From NCBI RefSeq assembly GCF_021545845.1, contig NZ_CP088923.1:3038001-3102000 (forward strand): a stretch of DNA of 64,000 nucleotides, written 5' to 3'. This document shows, one piece after another, positions 32,716 to 40,611 of the stretch. Each line of letters opens with the position of its first letter. Within the stretch, counting starts at the first letter, position 1. The DNA is from Rhodanobacter thiooxydans (GTDB taxonomy: Bacteria > Pseudomonadota > Gammaproteobacteria > Xanthomonadales > Rhodanobacteraceae). Below the pieces are notes generated by a model, which worked only from the letters and a program-made list of their open reading frames with translations, was not told the DNA's origin and did no database searches. Both the position numbers and the translations under genes were made by a program.

Positions 32716-33192
32716 TCAGCGACCCTCCCGCGACCACGGCCACCAGCCGCGGCCCGTGCGTGCATAGCGGTCGGCTGCGCGCTCGAACGGATTGCGCACG
32801 CTGATGCCGCCGCACAGCAGGTACAGCGGCAGGAACAGCGGACCGAGCAGCATGTACTGGTAGACGTGGGCGCGCTCATGGTCAGCCAGCGATACCGGCG
32901 GCTCGATGCAGCGGCCGGCGCGATGCGCGTAGGTGAGGCACGGCACGTCCAGCCGCTCGCCGGTGTGTACGATCACGTTGCCCAGGGTCAGCGCCCCGCC
33001 GCGCCCCCACGGCCAGCGCCGCACCACCAGCGCCAGCTCGCGCCGCCGCCAGCGCAGCCGCGCGCCGAAGGGAAGGCCGGCCAGGCCCAGCAGCAGGCCG
33101 GGCAGGCTGTTCGGCAACGTCCACAACATGCCCAGCGCAAGCAGGCTCCGCTGCGGCCAGCGTGAAGCGGATGTGTCGGGGCGTTGCGGCAT
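32716..33192 (-). CDS. Small membrane protein with HERAH motif
   Basis: A 158-aa protein of unknown function. Hydrophobic stretches lie near 15-40 (LLALGMLWTLPNSLPGLLLGLAG) and 117-133 (MLLGPLFLPLYLLCGGI), with a Trp/Arg-rich C-terminus. Between them SLADHERAHVYQY contains a HExxH-like HERAH that could bind zinc. A second ligand cannot be assigned by eye. The ATG at 33192 is preferred to a TTG at 33216. Its neighbours are msrB (convergent) and trxC (divergent). Whether it is a peptidase is unproven. Confidence 0.65.
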   Translation of the reverse strand: MPQRPDTSASRWPQRSLLALGMLWTLPNSLPGLLLGLAGLPFGARLRWRRRELALVVRRWPWGRGGALTLGNVIVHTGERLDVPCLTYAHRAGRCIEPPVSLADHERAHVYQYMLLGPLFLPLYLLCGGISVRNPFERAADRYARTGRGWWPWSREGR

Positions 33193-33276
33193 GTCGGCTC
33201 GGCTTGGTTTCGGCAAAGGGCGCCGCCATCTTGTCGGCGTTGGCGCTTGGCGCCTGACCTGTTACCGGAGTCTGCC

Positions 33277-33720
33277 ATGAGTACACCACTGGCCATCCCC
33301 TGCCCGCATTGCGGCGCGCTGAACCGCGTGCCGGCCGAACGCGTGGGCGAACATCCGAACTGCGGCCGCTGCAAGCAGCCACTGTTCGAGGGACATCCGG
33401 TGGAATTGACCACGGCAAACTTCGACGCGATCGCCGGTCGCGGCGACCTGCCGGTGCTGGTGGATTTCTGGGCGCCATGGTGCGGGCCGTGCGTCGGCTT
33501 CGCGCCGGTGTTCGTGCAGGCCGCCGGCAAGTTCGAACCACGCCTGCGGCTGGCCAAGCTGGATACCGAGGCGCAGCCGCAACTGGCCGGGCGCTTCGGC
33601 ATCCGCAGCATCCCCACGCTGATCATGTTCAAGCAGGGCCGCGAGATCGCGCGGCAATCCGGCGCACTGAACGCGGCGCAGCTCACGCAGTTTGTCGAGA
33701 GTGCGCTGGCGCGCGGCTGA
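33277..33720 (+). CDS. trxC: Thioredoxin TrxC (thioredoxin 2)
   Basis: A 147-aa cytosolic thioredoxin with an N-terminal zinc finger: CPHC near 9-12 and CGRC near 29-32. The thioredoxin fold (about 45-145) has the active site WAPWCGPC near 64-71 and the cis-Pro loop SIPTLIMFK near 110-118. It reduces disulfides and is usually induced by oxidative stress. CCGGAG precedes the ATG. Its stop codon abuts the convergent LysR gene with no gap. Confidence 0.96.
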   Translation: MSTPLAIPCPHCGALNRVPAERVGEHPNCGRCKQPLFEGHPVELTTANFDAIAGRGDLPVLVDFWAPWCGPCVGFAPVFVQAAGKFEPRLRLAKLDTEAQPQLAGRFGIRSIPTLIMFKQGREIARQSGALNAAQLTQFVESALARG

Positions 33721-34620
33721 TCAGCGCGCTCCGGCGCCGGCCGCCTGCCAGCGCAGCCAGTCGATCACCGCGGCCACCGCCGCGCGCGGTTTCGCCGGCG
33801 GCCGCACGATCCAGTATGACGGCCCCAGCGGCACGTCGAGGTCGCTGAACAGGCGCAGCAGGCTGCCGTTCGCCACGTCGTCCGCGGCCAGCCGATGGCG
33901 TGCCAGTGCCACGCCCTGGCCCTGCATCGCCGCGCGCAGCACCAGATCGGACGAGGTGTAGCGCGCGCCGCCCTGCAGCGAAAGCTTTGCCGGCCCGTGC
34001 GCCTGCCGCCACAGCTCCCACGCCGCCTGCGGATCGCGGTCGTGCAGCAGGCGCAGGTCGGCCAGTTGCGCCGGCTTCGACGGACGCCCGGATGCCTGCC
34101 ACAGTGCCGGACTCATCACCGGATACAGCGCGTCATCCATCAGCGGCTCGGCGTGCAGCTCCGGCCACAGTCCGTTGCCCATGCGGATCGCCAGGTCGAT
34201 GCGTCCGTCGTCCAGCGCGTCCAGCCGCTGCTCCACCTGCACCGACAGCTCGATCTTCGGGTGCGCCTTCTCCAGCGCGGGCAACCGCGGCAGCAGCCAG
34301 CGGATCGCGAACGACGGCGAGGTGGACAAGGTCACCGCATGCGCCGGGCGGGTCTCGCGCAACGCCGCCACCGCCTGTTCGATCTCGCGCAGGCCGGACA
34401 GTGTGGCGCGACCCAGCGCGTCGCCCTGTGGGGTGAAAACCAGCGGGCCGCGCCCGGCCGCCGCGCGCAGCAGCGGTACGCCCAGCCAGCGATCCAGCTC
34501 GCCCAGGTGCCTGCTCACCGAGGAGTGCGCCATGCCCAGCTCGCGCGCGGCGGCGCGCACGCCACCATGCGCGTAGACCATGGCGAACGCGCGCAGGGCA
34601 TTCAGCGGCAGCTCGTTCAT
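33721..34620 (-). CDS. LysR-family transcriptional regulator (GcvA-like)
   Basis: A 299-aa DNA-binding regulator. The N-terminal winged HTH is LPLNALRAFAMVYAHGGVRAAARELGMAHSSVSRHLGELDRWLG (5-48). A periplasmic-binding-protein-like effector domain spans 90-290, starting at VTLSTSPSFAIRWLLPRL, typical of the GcvA/AmpR branch. It is divergent from a LysE-type exporter 91 bases away, the usual layout in which the LysR protein controls the exporter in response to an amino acid. The intergenic region is AT-richer than its surroundings, but no clean T-N11-A box was identified. Confidence 0.9.
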   Translation of the reverse strand: MNELPLNALRAFAMVYAHGGVRAAARELGMAHSSVSRHLGELDRWLGVPLLRAAAGRGPLVFTPQGDALGRATLSGLREIEQAVAALRETRPAHAVTLSTSPSFAIRWLLPRLPALEKAHPKIELSVQVEQRLDALDDGRIDLAIRMGNGLWPELHAEPLMDDALYPVMSPALWQASGRPSKPAQLADLRLLHDRDPQAAWELWRQAHGPAKLSLQGGARYTSSDLVLRAAMQGQGVALARHRLAADDVANGSLLRLFSDLDVPLGPSYWIVRPPAKPRAAVAAVIDWLRWQAAGAGAR

Positions 34621-34711
34621 GGTCGGAATTCTAGACCATAAGCTATGCGGCACAGACCACTTAGCCGCTTGAACATGCACTTTATTCGACCATTGCCGAT
34701 GAGAAACCTGC

Positions 34712-35308
34712 ATGGATTCGCTGCTCACCGCGTGCGGCCTGCTCTTGGTGGCCGCGATCACGCCCGGCCCGAACAACCTGGTGGTGCTGCGCGCGGCGGG
34801 GCACGCCGGCCTGCGCGGCGCGCTGCCGGCGATCGCCGGCATCGTGTGCGGCGGCCTGCTGCTGCTCGCGGTGACGGCGCTGGGCGCGGGCGCGATGTTA
34901 GCAGCGCACCCGCCGCTGCGGCGCTGGACCGGCGCGATCGGCGCGCTGTACCTGGCCTGGCTCGGGTTGTCGCTGTGTGTGGCCGGCATGGCCCCACGAC
35001 ACGCCGCCGCGACGTCGGCGGCCTTGCCGGCCGGCACCCTGGGCTTGATCGGCTTCCAGTTCCTCAACCCGAAAAGCTGGGTGATCGTGCTGACCGTGCT
35101 GGCGACAGTGCCGGCCACCAGCCTGCGTGATTACCTGCCGCTGGCCGGACTGTTCGTGCTGATCCCCATCCTGTGCCTGCTGCTGTGGGCTGCGCTGGGC
35201 GCGTGGCTGGCCCGCTGGCTGGTGCGTCCTGCGGTGCGCCGCGGCGTCGACGTCGTGATGGGCGTCCTGCTGGTCGCCTGCGCCTTGCTGCTGCTGATCG
35301 AACCCTGA
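34712..35308 (+). CDS. LysE/RhtB-family amino acid exporter
   Basis: A 198-aa membrane exporter with six predicted segments. The N-terminal signature LLLVAAITPGPNNLVVLRAAG (10-30) is diagnostic of LysE/RhtB. LIGFQFLNPKSWVIVLTVL near 112-130 carries the second conserved NPK motif. It exports amino acids or derivatives to relieve excess; the specific substrate is unknown. It is divergently arranged with the LysR gene, its likely regulator. An FMN reductase follows 25 bases downstream on the same strand. Confidence 0.9.
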   Translation: MDSLLTACGLLLVAAITPGPNNLVVLRAAGHAGLRGALPAIAGIVCGGLLLLAVTALGAGAMLAAHPPLRRWTGAIGALYLAWLGLSLCVAGMAPRHAAATSAALPAGTLGLIGFQFLNPKSWVIVLTVLATVPATSLRDYLPLAGLFVLIPILCLLLWAALGAWLARWLVRPAVRRGVDVVMGVLLVACALLLLIEP

Positions 35309-35333
35309 CGCCTTGCTCACCGGAGACACCGAG

Positions 35334-35960
35334 ATGACCACGTTCCACCCGACTCCCGCCCGCCGCGTGCTGTGCCTTGCCGGCAGCCTGCGCCGCGATT
35401 CCTGGAACCGCCGCCTGCTGCAGGCGGCCGTGGCCCAGGCACCGGCGACGCTGCAACTGGACGTCTACGACGCGCTGACTGCCGTGCCGCTGTTCGACGA
35501 AGACCTGGAGCAGCACGACCCGGCCGGCCCCGCCGGCGTGCAGGCGCTGCGCGCGGCGGTCGCCGCCGCGGACGGCCTCGTCATCGCCACGCCCGAGTAC
35601 AACCACTCCATGCCTGGCGTGCTGAAGAACGCGCTGGACTGGCTCTCGCGCGAAAGCCCTGCCGGCGACGTGCTGGCGGAAAAACCCGTGGCCGTGCTCG
35701 GCGCCAGCAGCGGCCCGTGGGGCACACGCCTGGCGCAGGCCTCGCTGCGCCAGGTGCTGCACACCTGCTGCGCGCTGGTGATGCCAGCGCCGACCCTGTT
35801 CGTGGCGAACGCGGCCAGCCGCTTCGACGCCGATGGCGCACTGGCCGACCTGGCTACCGTGCAGTCGCTGCAGGACTTTCTGCTGGCGTTTGAGCGCTGG
35901 ATGGCACGCGTGGCGCCGCCGCGCGCCAGGCCGGAACCGGTCGCAGCGGCGCGGTGCTGA
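35334..35960 (+). CDS. NAD(P)H-dependent FMN reductase (ChrR/YieF type)
   Basis: A 208-aa flavodoxin-like quinone/chromate reductase. The FMN phosphate loop is CLAGSLRRDSWNRRL (14-28). The isoalloxazine-binding motif is TPEYNHSMPGVLKNALDWLSR near 88-108, followed by GASSGPWGTRLAQASLRQVL near 122-141. It performs two-electron reduction of quinones, limiting radical formation, and may reduce chromate. The start at 35334 follows CGGAGACACCGAG. It is probably co-transcribed with the LysE-type exporter. Confidence 0.92.
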   Translation: MTTFHPTPARRVLCLAGSLRRDSWNRRLLQAAVAQAPATLQLDVYDALTAVPLFDEDLEQHDPAGPAGVQALRAAVAAADGLVIATPEYNHSMPGVLKNALDWLSRESPAGDVLAEKPVAVLGASSGPWGTRLAQASLRQVLHTCCALVMPAPTLFVANAASRFDADGALADLATVQSLQDFLLAFERWMARVAPPRARPEPVAAARC

Positions 35961-36042
35961 ACGCGCTCACCCATGCCTTTATGCACGCCTCCGCCGCCGC
36001 GGCGCCGGTTATGCTGGCCGCTTTCGTCCGCGAGGAAACGTC

Positions 36043-37548
36043 GTGCGCCAATCCCTGCCCTCCGTGCTGCTGGCCGCCTTCGTGCTGGCCGGTTCAAGCG
36101 TCGCCCCAGCCTTCGCCGCCGACAGCCACAAGCCGGCGGCAGCGGAGGCAAGCAGCAGCGATGGCTTCCAGCTGCCGCCGCTGCCGGCCGATGCGCACGT
36201 GACGCAATCGGCCACGGTGGACGGCAAGACGCTCAAGTACACGGTCACCGTCGGCTCGCTGCCGGTGCGCGACGAGAAGGGCAAGACCACCGGCGAAGTG
36301 GTGTTCACCGCCTACACCATGACTGGCAAGGACCGCCCGGTGACGTTCGCGCTGAATGGCGGCCCAGGCGCCGCGTCGGTGTACTTGAACCTCGGTGCGA
36401 TCGGGCCGAAGAAGGTGAACTTCGGCGTCGAGGGCGACAGCCCGTCCGACCCGGCCACGCTGCACGACAACCCCGGCACCTGGCTGGGCTTCACCGACCT
36501 GGTGTTCATCGACCCCGTCGGCACCGGCTACAGCCGCGCGCTGATCGACGACAAGGAAGCCGCCAAGCAGTTCTACAGCACCGACAACGACATCAAGTAC
36601 CTGTCGCGCATCGTCTACGACTGGCTGGTCAAGAACGGTCGCATGGGTTCGCGCAAGTACCTGGTCGGCGAGAGCTACGGCGGCTTCCGCGGCCCGCGCA
36701 TCACCGAGTACCTGCAGACCCGGCTCGGCGTGGCGATGAAGGGCGTGGTGCTGCTGTCGCCCTACCTCGACCCGGCGGCCTACCACGACGAGAACGTGTC
36801 GCCGCTGCCGTGGATGCTCACCCTGCCCTCGATCGCCGCGGCGCACCTGGAGCGCGAGCACAAGCTTAGCGCCGAAGCGATGGCGCCGATCGTCGAATAC
36901 ACCCGCGGCGAATACGCCAGCGACCTGATGCGCGGCCGTTCCGACCCGCAAGCCACCGAACGCGTGGTGAAGAAGGTCACCGAGCTGACCGGGCTCGACC
37001 CGCTGTTCGTGAAGCGCTCCGGCGGCCGCATCGAGACCCAGGCCTACCTGCGCGAGGTGTACCGCGCCGAAGGCAAGCTGGGCAGCCGTTACGACTCCAA
37101 CGTCACCGCCTGGGACCCGTTTCCCTACGCGCCGCACCAGCAAACCGGCGACCCGATCCTCAACGGCATCATCGCGCCCACCACCAGCGCGATGGTCGAC
37201 TTCGTCACCCGCGTCGTGGGCTGGAAATACGACGGCCGCTACAACGCGCTCAGCTACGAGGTGAACAAGCTGTGGCACGAAGACGAGGACGCCGATAAGG
37301 GGTCGGTGTCGCAGCTGCGCGAGGCGGTCGCCAACGACCCGGGCCTGCGCGTGCTGATCACGCACGGCTGGGACGACCTGTCCTGCCCGTTCATGGCCTC
37401 GGTGCTGATCGTCGACCAGATGCCGGCGATGGGCGACCCGATCCGCGTGCAGGTGAAGAACTATCCCGGCGGCCACATGTTCTACGCGCGGGCCGACAGC
37501 CAGGCCGCGCTGACCGCCGACGTGAGGGCGTTGTACGGCATCCACTGA
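36043..37548 (+). CDS. Exported S10-family serine carboxypeptidase
   Basis: A 501-aa periplasmic peptidase with an alpha/beta-hydrolase fold. A GTG at 36043 follows AGGAAACG, and the product begins with a signal peptide (SLPSVLLAAFVLAGSSVAPAFA). The oxyanion motif LNGGPGAAS lies near 104-112 and the nucleophile GESYGG near 207-212 (RKYLVGESYGGFRGPR). The Asp is in ITHGWDDLSCPF near 440-451 and the His in YPGGHMFY near 472-479. S10 enzymes remove C-terminal residues at acidic pH and are more common in eukaryotes; periplasmic forms occur in Xanthomonadales. Substrates are unknown. Confidence 0.9.
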   Translation: MRQSLPSVLLAAFVLAGSSVAPAFAADSHKPAAAEASSSDGFQLPPLPADAHVTQSATVDGKTLKYTVTVGSLPVRDEKGKTTGEVVFTAYTMTGKDRPVTFALNGGPGAASVYLNLGAIGPKKVNFGVEGDSPSDPATLHDNPGTWLGFTDLVFIDPVGTGYSRALIDDKEAAKQFYSTDNDIKYLSRIVYDWLVKNGRMGSRKYLVGESYGGFRGPRITEYLQTRLGVAMKGVVLLSPYLDPAAYHDENVSPLPWMLTLPSIAAAHLEREHKLSAEAMAPIVEYTRGEYASDLMRGRSDPQATERVVKKVTELTGLDPLFVKRSGGRIETQAYLREVYRAEGKLGSRYDSNVTAWDPFPYAPHQQTGDPILNGIIAPTTSAMVDFVTRVVGWKYDGRYNALSYEVNKLWHEDEDADKGSVSQLREAVANDPGLRVLITHGWDDLSCPFMASVLIVDQMPAMGDPIRVQVKNYPGGHMFYARADSQAALTADVRALYGIH

Positions 37549-37573
37549 TGACGTGCGTCTCTCCGGCTTCGCA

Positions 37574-37638
37574 CGGCGGACACTGTCCGCCGCTGCTGCG
37601 TCACGGAATCGAAAGCCGGCGGGCGGTGCCCGCCCTAC
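37574..37638. repeat. GGCGGACACTGTCCGCC / GCGGGCGGTGCCCGCCCTAC pair
   Basis: Two facing palindromic units of the family seen at 7945-8013, with the same order and spacing class. They lie between the S10 gene and the convergent egtD gene and may serve as a shared terminator. Confidence 0.65.
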
Positions 37639-37668
37639 ACAAGGAAGCGGCAGCAAGCGGTCGCGGCG

Positions 37669-38655
37669 TCACACCGACATGCCGGCGCGCACCAGGTACT
37701 GCACGCTGAACATCCTTTGCGGGTCGGTCCACACTTGCTGCACGGCCAGCCCGGCGCGGCCGGCCAGCGCGGCGAAGTCCTCCGGCGAATATTTGCAGCT
37801 GTACTCGACCTGGATCGCCTCGTCGGCGCGGAACGGCACGTTGACCCGGCCGACTTTGACCTGCTGTTCGCGGCGGCTGACCAGGTGCGTCTCGATGCGA
37901 CCGGCCATCGGGTTGTAGTGCGCGCGGTGGGCGAACGCGGACAGCTCGAAGTTGCTGCCGATCTCGCGGTTCAGCCGCGCCAGCATGTTCAGGGTGAACT
38001 CGGCGGTGACGCCGGCGCGGTCGTTGTAGGCCGCCTCGATCAGCGCCGGATCCTTCTTCAGGTCCACCCCGATCAGGATGCCACCGGCATCGCCCATCTC
38101 GTTGCGCATCTTGCGCAGCAGCACGGCGGCTTCGCGGTTCTCGAAATTGCCGATGGTGGAACCGGGGAAGTACAGCACGGTGCGCCGCGGCGCGCGCGGC
38201 GGAATCGGCAGCCGCAGCGGCTTGCTGAAATCCGCGCACAACGGCTGCAGCGGCAGCTGCGGGAACGCCGTCGCCAGCCGCTCGACGCTCTGCCGCAGCG
38301 GCTCGGGCGAAATCTCCACCGGCACGTAGGCCACCGGCGCATGCAGGTGCTGCAGCAGCATGCGGGTCTTGTGCGCATTGCCGCTGCCGTATTCGACCAG
38401 CCGCACGCCGCTGCCCAGCGCGTCGGCAATCTCGGCAGCATGCTCGTCCATCAGCGCGATCTCGCAGCGCGTGAGGTAATACTCCGGCTGCTCGCAGATG
38501 CGCTCGAACAACGCCGAGCCGCGCTCGTCGTAGAACAGCCACGACGGCAGCCGCTTGGGGCGGGCGCCGAGGCCGCGCTGGACGACTTCCAGCAGATCGC
38601 TCGAAGGCGGGCGACGGTCGTCGTCGCTGAGGCCAAAGGGTTGCACACTGCTCAT
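37669..38655 (-). CDS. egtD: L-histidine N-alpha-methyltransferase
   Basis: SAM-dependent methyltransferase, 328 aa, converting histidine to hercynine (trimethylhistidine), the first step of ergothioneine synthesis. The family blocks are LPSWLFYDERGSALFERICEQPEYYLTR near 37-64, SAM-binding LVEYGSGNAHKTRMLL near 85-100, and FPGSTIGNFE near 155-164. YNDRAGVTAEFTLNMLARLNRE near 196-217 is the histidine-binding region, and YSCKYSPEDF lies near 285. The start overlaps the egtB stop by four bases. It is a two-gene ergothioneine operon with egtB; no egtA, egtC or egtE is adjacent. Confidence 0.94.
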   Translation of the reverse strand: MSSVQPFGLSDDDRRPPSSDLLEVVQRGLGARPKRLPSWLFYDERGSALFERICEQPEYYLTRCEIALMDEHAAEIADALGSGVRLVEYGSGNAHKTRMLLQHLHAPVAYVPVEISPEPLRQSVERLATAFPQLPLQPLCADFSKPLRLPIPPRAPRRTVLYFPGSTIGNFENREAAVLLRKMRNEMGDAGGILIGVDLKKDPALIEAAYNDRAGVTAEFTLNMLARLNREIGSNFELSAFAHRAHYNPMAGRIETHLVSRREQQVKVGRVNVPFRADEAIQVEYSCKYSPEDFAALAGRAGLAVQQVWTDPQRMFSVQYLVRAGMSV

Positions 38656-39902
38656 CGGTCCTGTCCCAATCGCAGCCCGGCGAATTGCCACCGGGCCTGG
38701 GGTGGAAAGAAATTGCGGTAGGTGGCGCGGATGTGATCGCGCGGGGTGGCGCAGGAACCGCCGCGCAACACCCACTGGCCGCACATGAACTTGCCGTTGT
38801 ACTCGCCCAGCGAACCGGGCAGCGGGCGGAAGCCCGGGTAGCCGATGTAGGGCGAGGCGGTCCATTCCCACACGTCGCCGTAAAGCTGCTGCAGGCCGCT
38901 GCCGACGCCGGCCGCACGCGGCTGGAAGCGCTGCGCGTCCTGCAGGTTGCCGTCGATCGTGACGCCCTGCGCCGCCGACTCCCACTCCGCCTCGGTAGGC
39001 AGCCGCGCGCCGGCCCAGTGCGCAAACGCCTCGGCTTCGTAATAGCTGAGGTGGCACACCGGCTCGTACGGGTCGAGCGCACGCACGCCGGCCAGGGTGA
39101 ACTCGCTGGCCAGGTCGTCCTGCCAGTAGAGCGGATGCTGCCAGCCCTCGCGCTGCAGCGTGGCCCAGCCGTCGGACAGCCACAGGCCGGGTTCGCGGTA
39201 GCCGCCTTCGCGCACGAAGGCCAGGTACTCGGCATTGGTCACCAGTCGGTTGGCCAGCGCGTGCGGCTGCAGCAGGGTGCGGTGGCGCGGGGTCTCGTTG
39301 TCGAACGCGAAACCCTCGCCGCGATGGCCGATCTCGGCGATGCCCTCGCGGCCCGCGACGAACTGCAGCGGCACCGCCTTGGCGTCCGCCGGCGCGGCGA
39401 TCGGCGCGCGATACGCCGGCTGCAGCGGATTGCACCAGAACGCATGCTTGATGTCGGTCAGCAGCAGCTCCTGGTGCTGCTGCTCATGCTGCAGACCCAG
39501 CTCGACCAGCCCGGGCGCCTCCGCGTCGTCGCCGCGGTCGAGCAGCTCGGCCACGGCGTCGTCGATGCGGCGACGGTAATCGCGCACCTCGTCCAGCGAC
39601 GGCCGCGACAGCAGGCCGCGCTGCGGCCGCGCATGCATCGGGCCAACCGACTGGTAGTAGGAATTGAACAGGTAATGCCAGGCCGGATCGCGCGGCCGGT
39701 ACGCCGGGTCGCGGCCCAGCACGAACTGCTCGAAGAACCAGCTGGTATGCGCCAGGTGCCACTTGCCGGGACTGGCGTCGGGCATCGACTGCAGTTGCAG
39801 GTCCTCGGCGCTGAGGCCGGCACAGAGTTCAAGCGTTCGCTGCCGCAACTGCAGGAATCGGGCGGCGATGCCTGCAACGGCGCACGTGTGCCCGGTCGTC
39901 AT
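38652..39902 (-). CDS. egtB: Ergothioneine biosynthesis sulfoxide synthase
   Basis: Non-haem iron enzyme, 416 aa, joining hercynine with a thiol (cysteine or gamma-glutamylcysteine) through O2. The N-terminal DinB-like domain supplies the iron ligands: WHLAHTSWFFEQF near 42-54 and LQHEQQHQELLL near 128-139, with HxxxH spacing. The C-terminal formylglycine-generating-enzyme-like domain shows NAEYLAFVREGGY, RLPTEAEWESAA, YGDVWEWTASPY and WVLRGGSCATP. The ATG at 39902 lacks a clear ribosome-binding site; an in-frame extension to 39998 seems unlikely. It is translationally coupled to egtD. The product protects against oxidative stress. Confidence 0.94.
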   Translation of the reverse strand: MTTGHTCAVAGIAARFLQLRQRTLELCAGLSAEDLQLQSMPDASPGKWHLAHTSWFFEQFVLGRDPAYRPRDPAWHYLFNSYYQSVGPMHARPQRGLLSRPSLDEVRDYRRRIDDAVAELLDRGDDAEAPGLVELGLQHEQQHQELLLTDIKHAFWCNPLQPAYRAPIAAPADAKAVPLQFVAGREGIAEIGHRGEGFAFDNETPRHRTLLQPHALANRLVTNAEYLAFVREGGYREPGLWLSDGWATLQREGWQHPLYWQDDLASEFTLAGVRALDPYEPVCHLSYYEAEAFAHWAGARLPTEAEWESAAQGVTIDGNLQDAQRFQPRAAGVGSGLQQLYGDVWEWTASPYIGYPGFRPLPGSLGEYNGKFMCGQWVLRGGSCATPRDHIRATYRNFFPPQARWQFAGLRLGQDR

Positions 39903-40118
39903 GGGGACTTGCCGCCGGTGGCCATCGGAGTGGCCGCATGAGCTGGGGTGCCGGATGCTGGAGTGCTGCGATGCATGACCGCCAGCATGCCGCCTCAACC
40001 GTTCACTTATCGTGATACCCAGGTGGCAGATACTTTGCAGCCGCCCTGCCGGATACCGGCATGCAACCGCGCCACCGCATCACGGCACGCACGCATACGA
40101 ACGGACGAGGTAACGCCG

Positions 40119-40565
40119 ATGAAAACGCCCCTCCCCTCCCTGCTGCTCGCGCTCGTTGCCGGCAGCGGTGCCGCGTACGCTGCCGAGGCGGTGCCGGCGC
40201 GCTCGCCGCTGCCGGCCGCCGACTGCATCGACACCACGCAGATCAACGAGTGGCATATCGTCGACGCCCGCACCGCCATCGTGCGCACCGGCCCGAAACG
40301 CTACCTGGTGACATTGCAGAACGATTGTCCGCGCCTGGGTACGCCGCCGCCAGGGCTGATCTTCCGGGCCAACCCGTCCAACACCGTCGTCAATCGCGGC
40401 CGCATCTGCGGCGAAGTGGGCGAGACCGTGCATTCGCGCTACCAGCCGCCGTGCGCGATTCAGTCGGTCCGCAAGATCGACAAGGCGCGCTTCGACCAGC
40501 TCGGCGCGCACGCGCTGCACCACGGCAGCGGCGCGGAACTACCCACGCGCATGCCCGCACATTGA
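40119..40565 (+). CDS. Secreted DUF6491-like protein
   Basis: A 148-aa exported protein. A signal peptide (1-21, SGAAYAAEA) precedes a compact beta-rich domain with conserved cysteines: DCIDTTQINEWHIVDARTAIVRTGPKRYLVTLQNDCP, ICGEVGETVH and PPCAIQSVRKIDKARFDQL. This fits a DUF6491 family commonly seen in Xanthomonadales, function unknown. GAGG precedes the ATG by eight bases. Its natural terminator was split by the IS element downstream. Confidence 0.78.
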   Translation: MKTPLPSLLLALVAGSGAAYAAEAVPARSPLPAADCIDTTQINEWHIVDARTAIVRTGPKRYLVTLQNDCPRLGTPPPGLIFRANPSNTVVNRGRICGEVGETVHSRYQPPCAIQSVRKIDKARFDQLGAHALHHGSGAELPTRMPAH

Positions 40566-40601
40566 GCGCCAAGCCGGCATGGCCGTGAAAACGGAAAGGC
40601 C

Positions 40602-40611
40602 CGGCATGGCC
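40602..40611. repeat. 10-bp target-site duplication of the IS4 element
   Basis: CGGCATGGCC occurs directly before the left end (40602-40611) and again directly after the right end (42016-42025). Removing the element and one copy restores AAAGGCCCGGC-ATG-GCCGGGCCTTT, a perfect 11-bp stem with a three-base loop. This was a terminator shared by the genes at 40119 and 42067. Confidence 0.9.
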
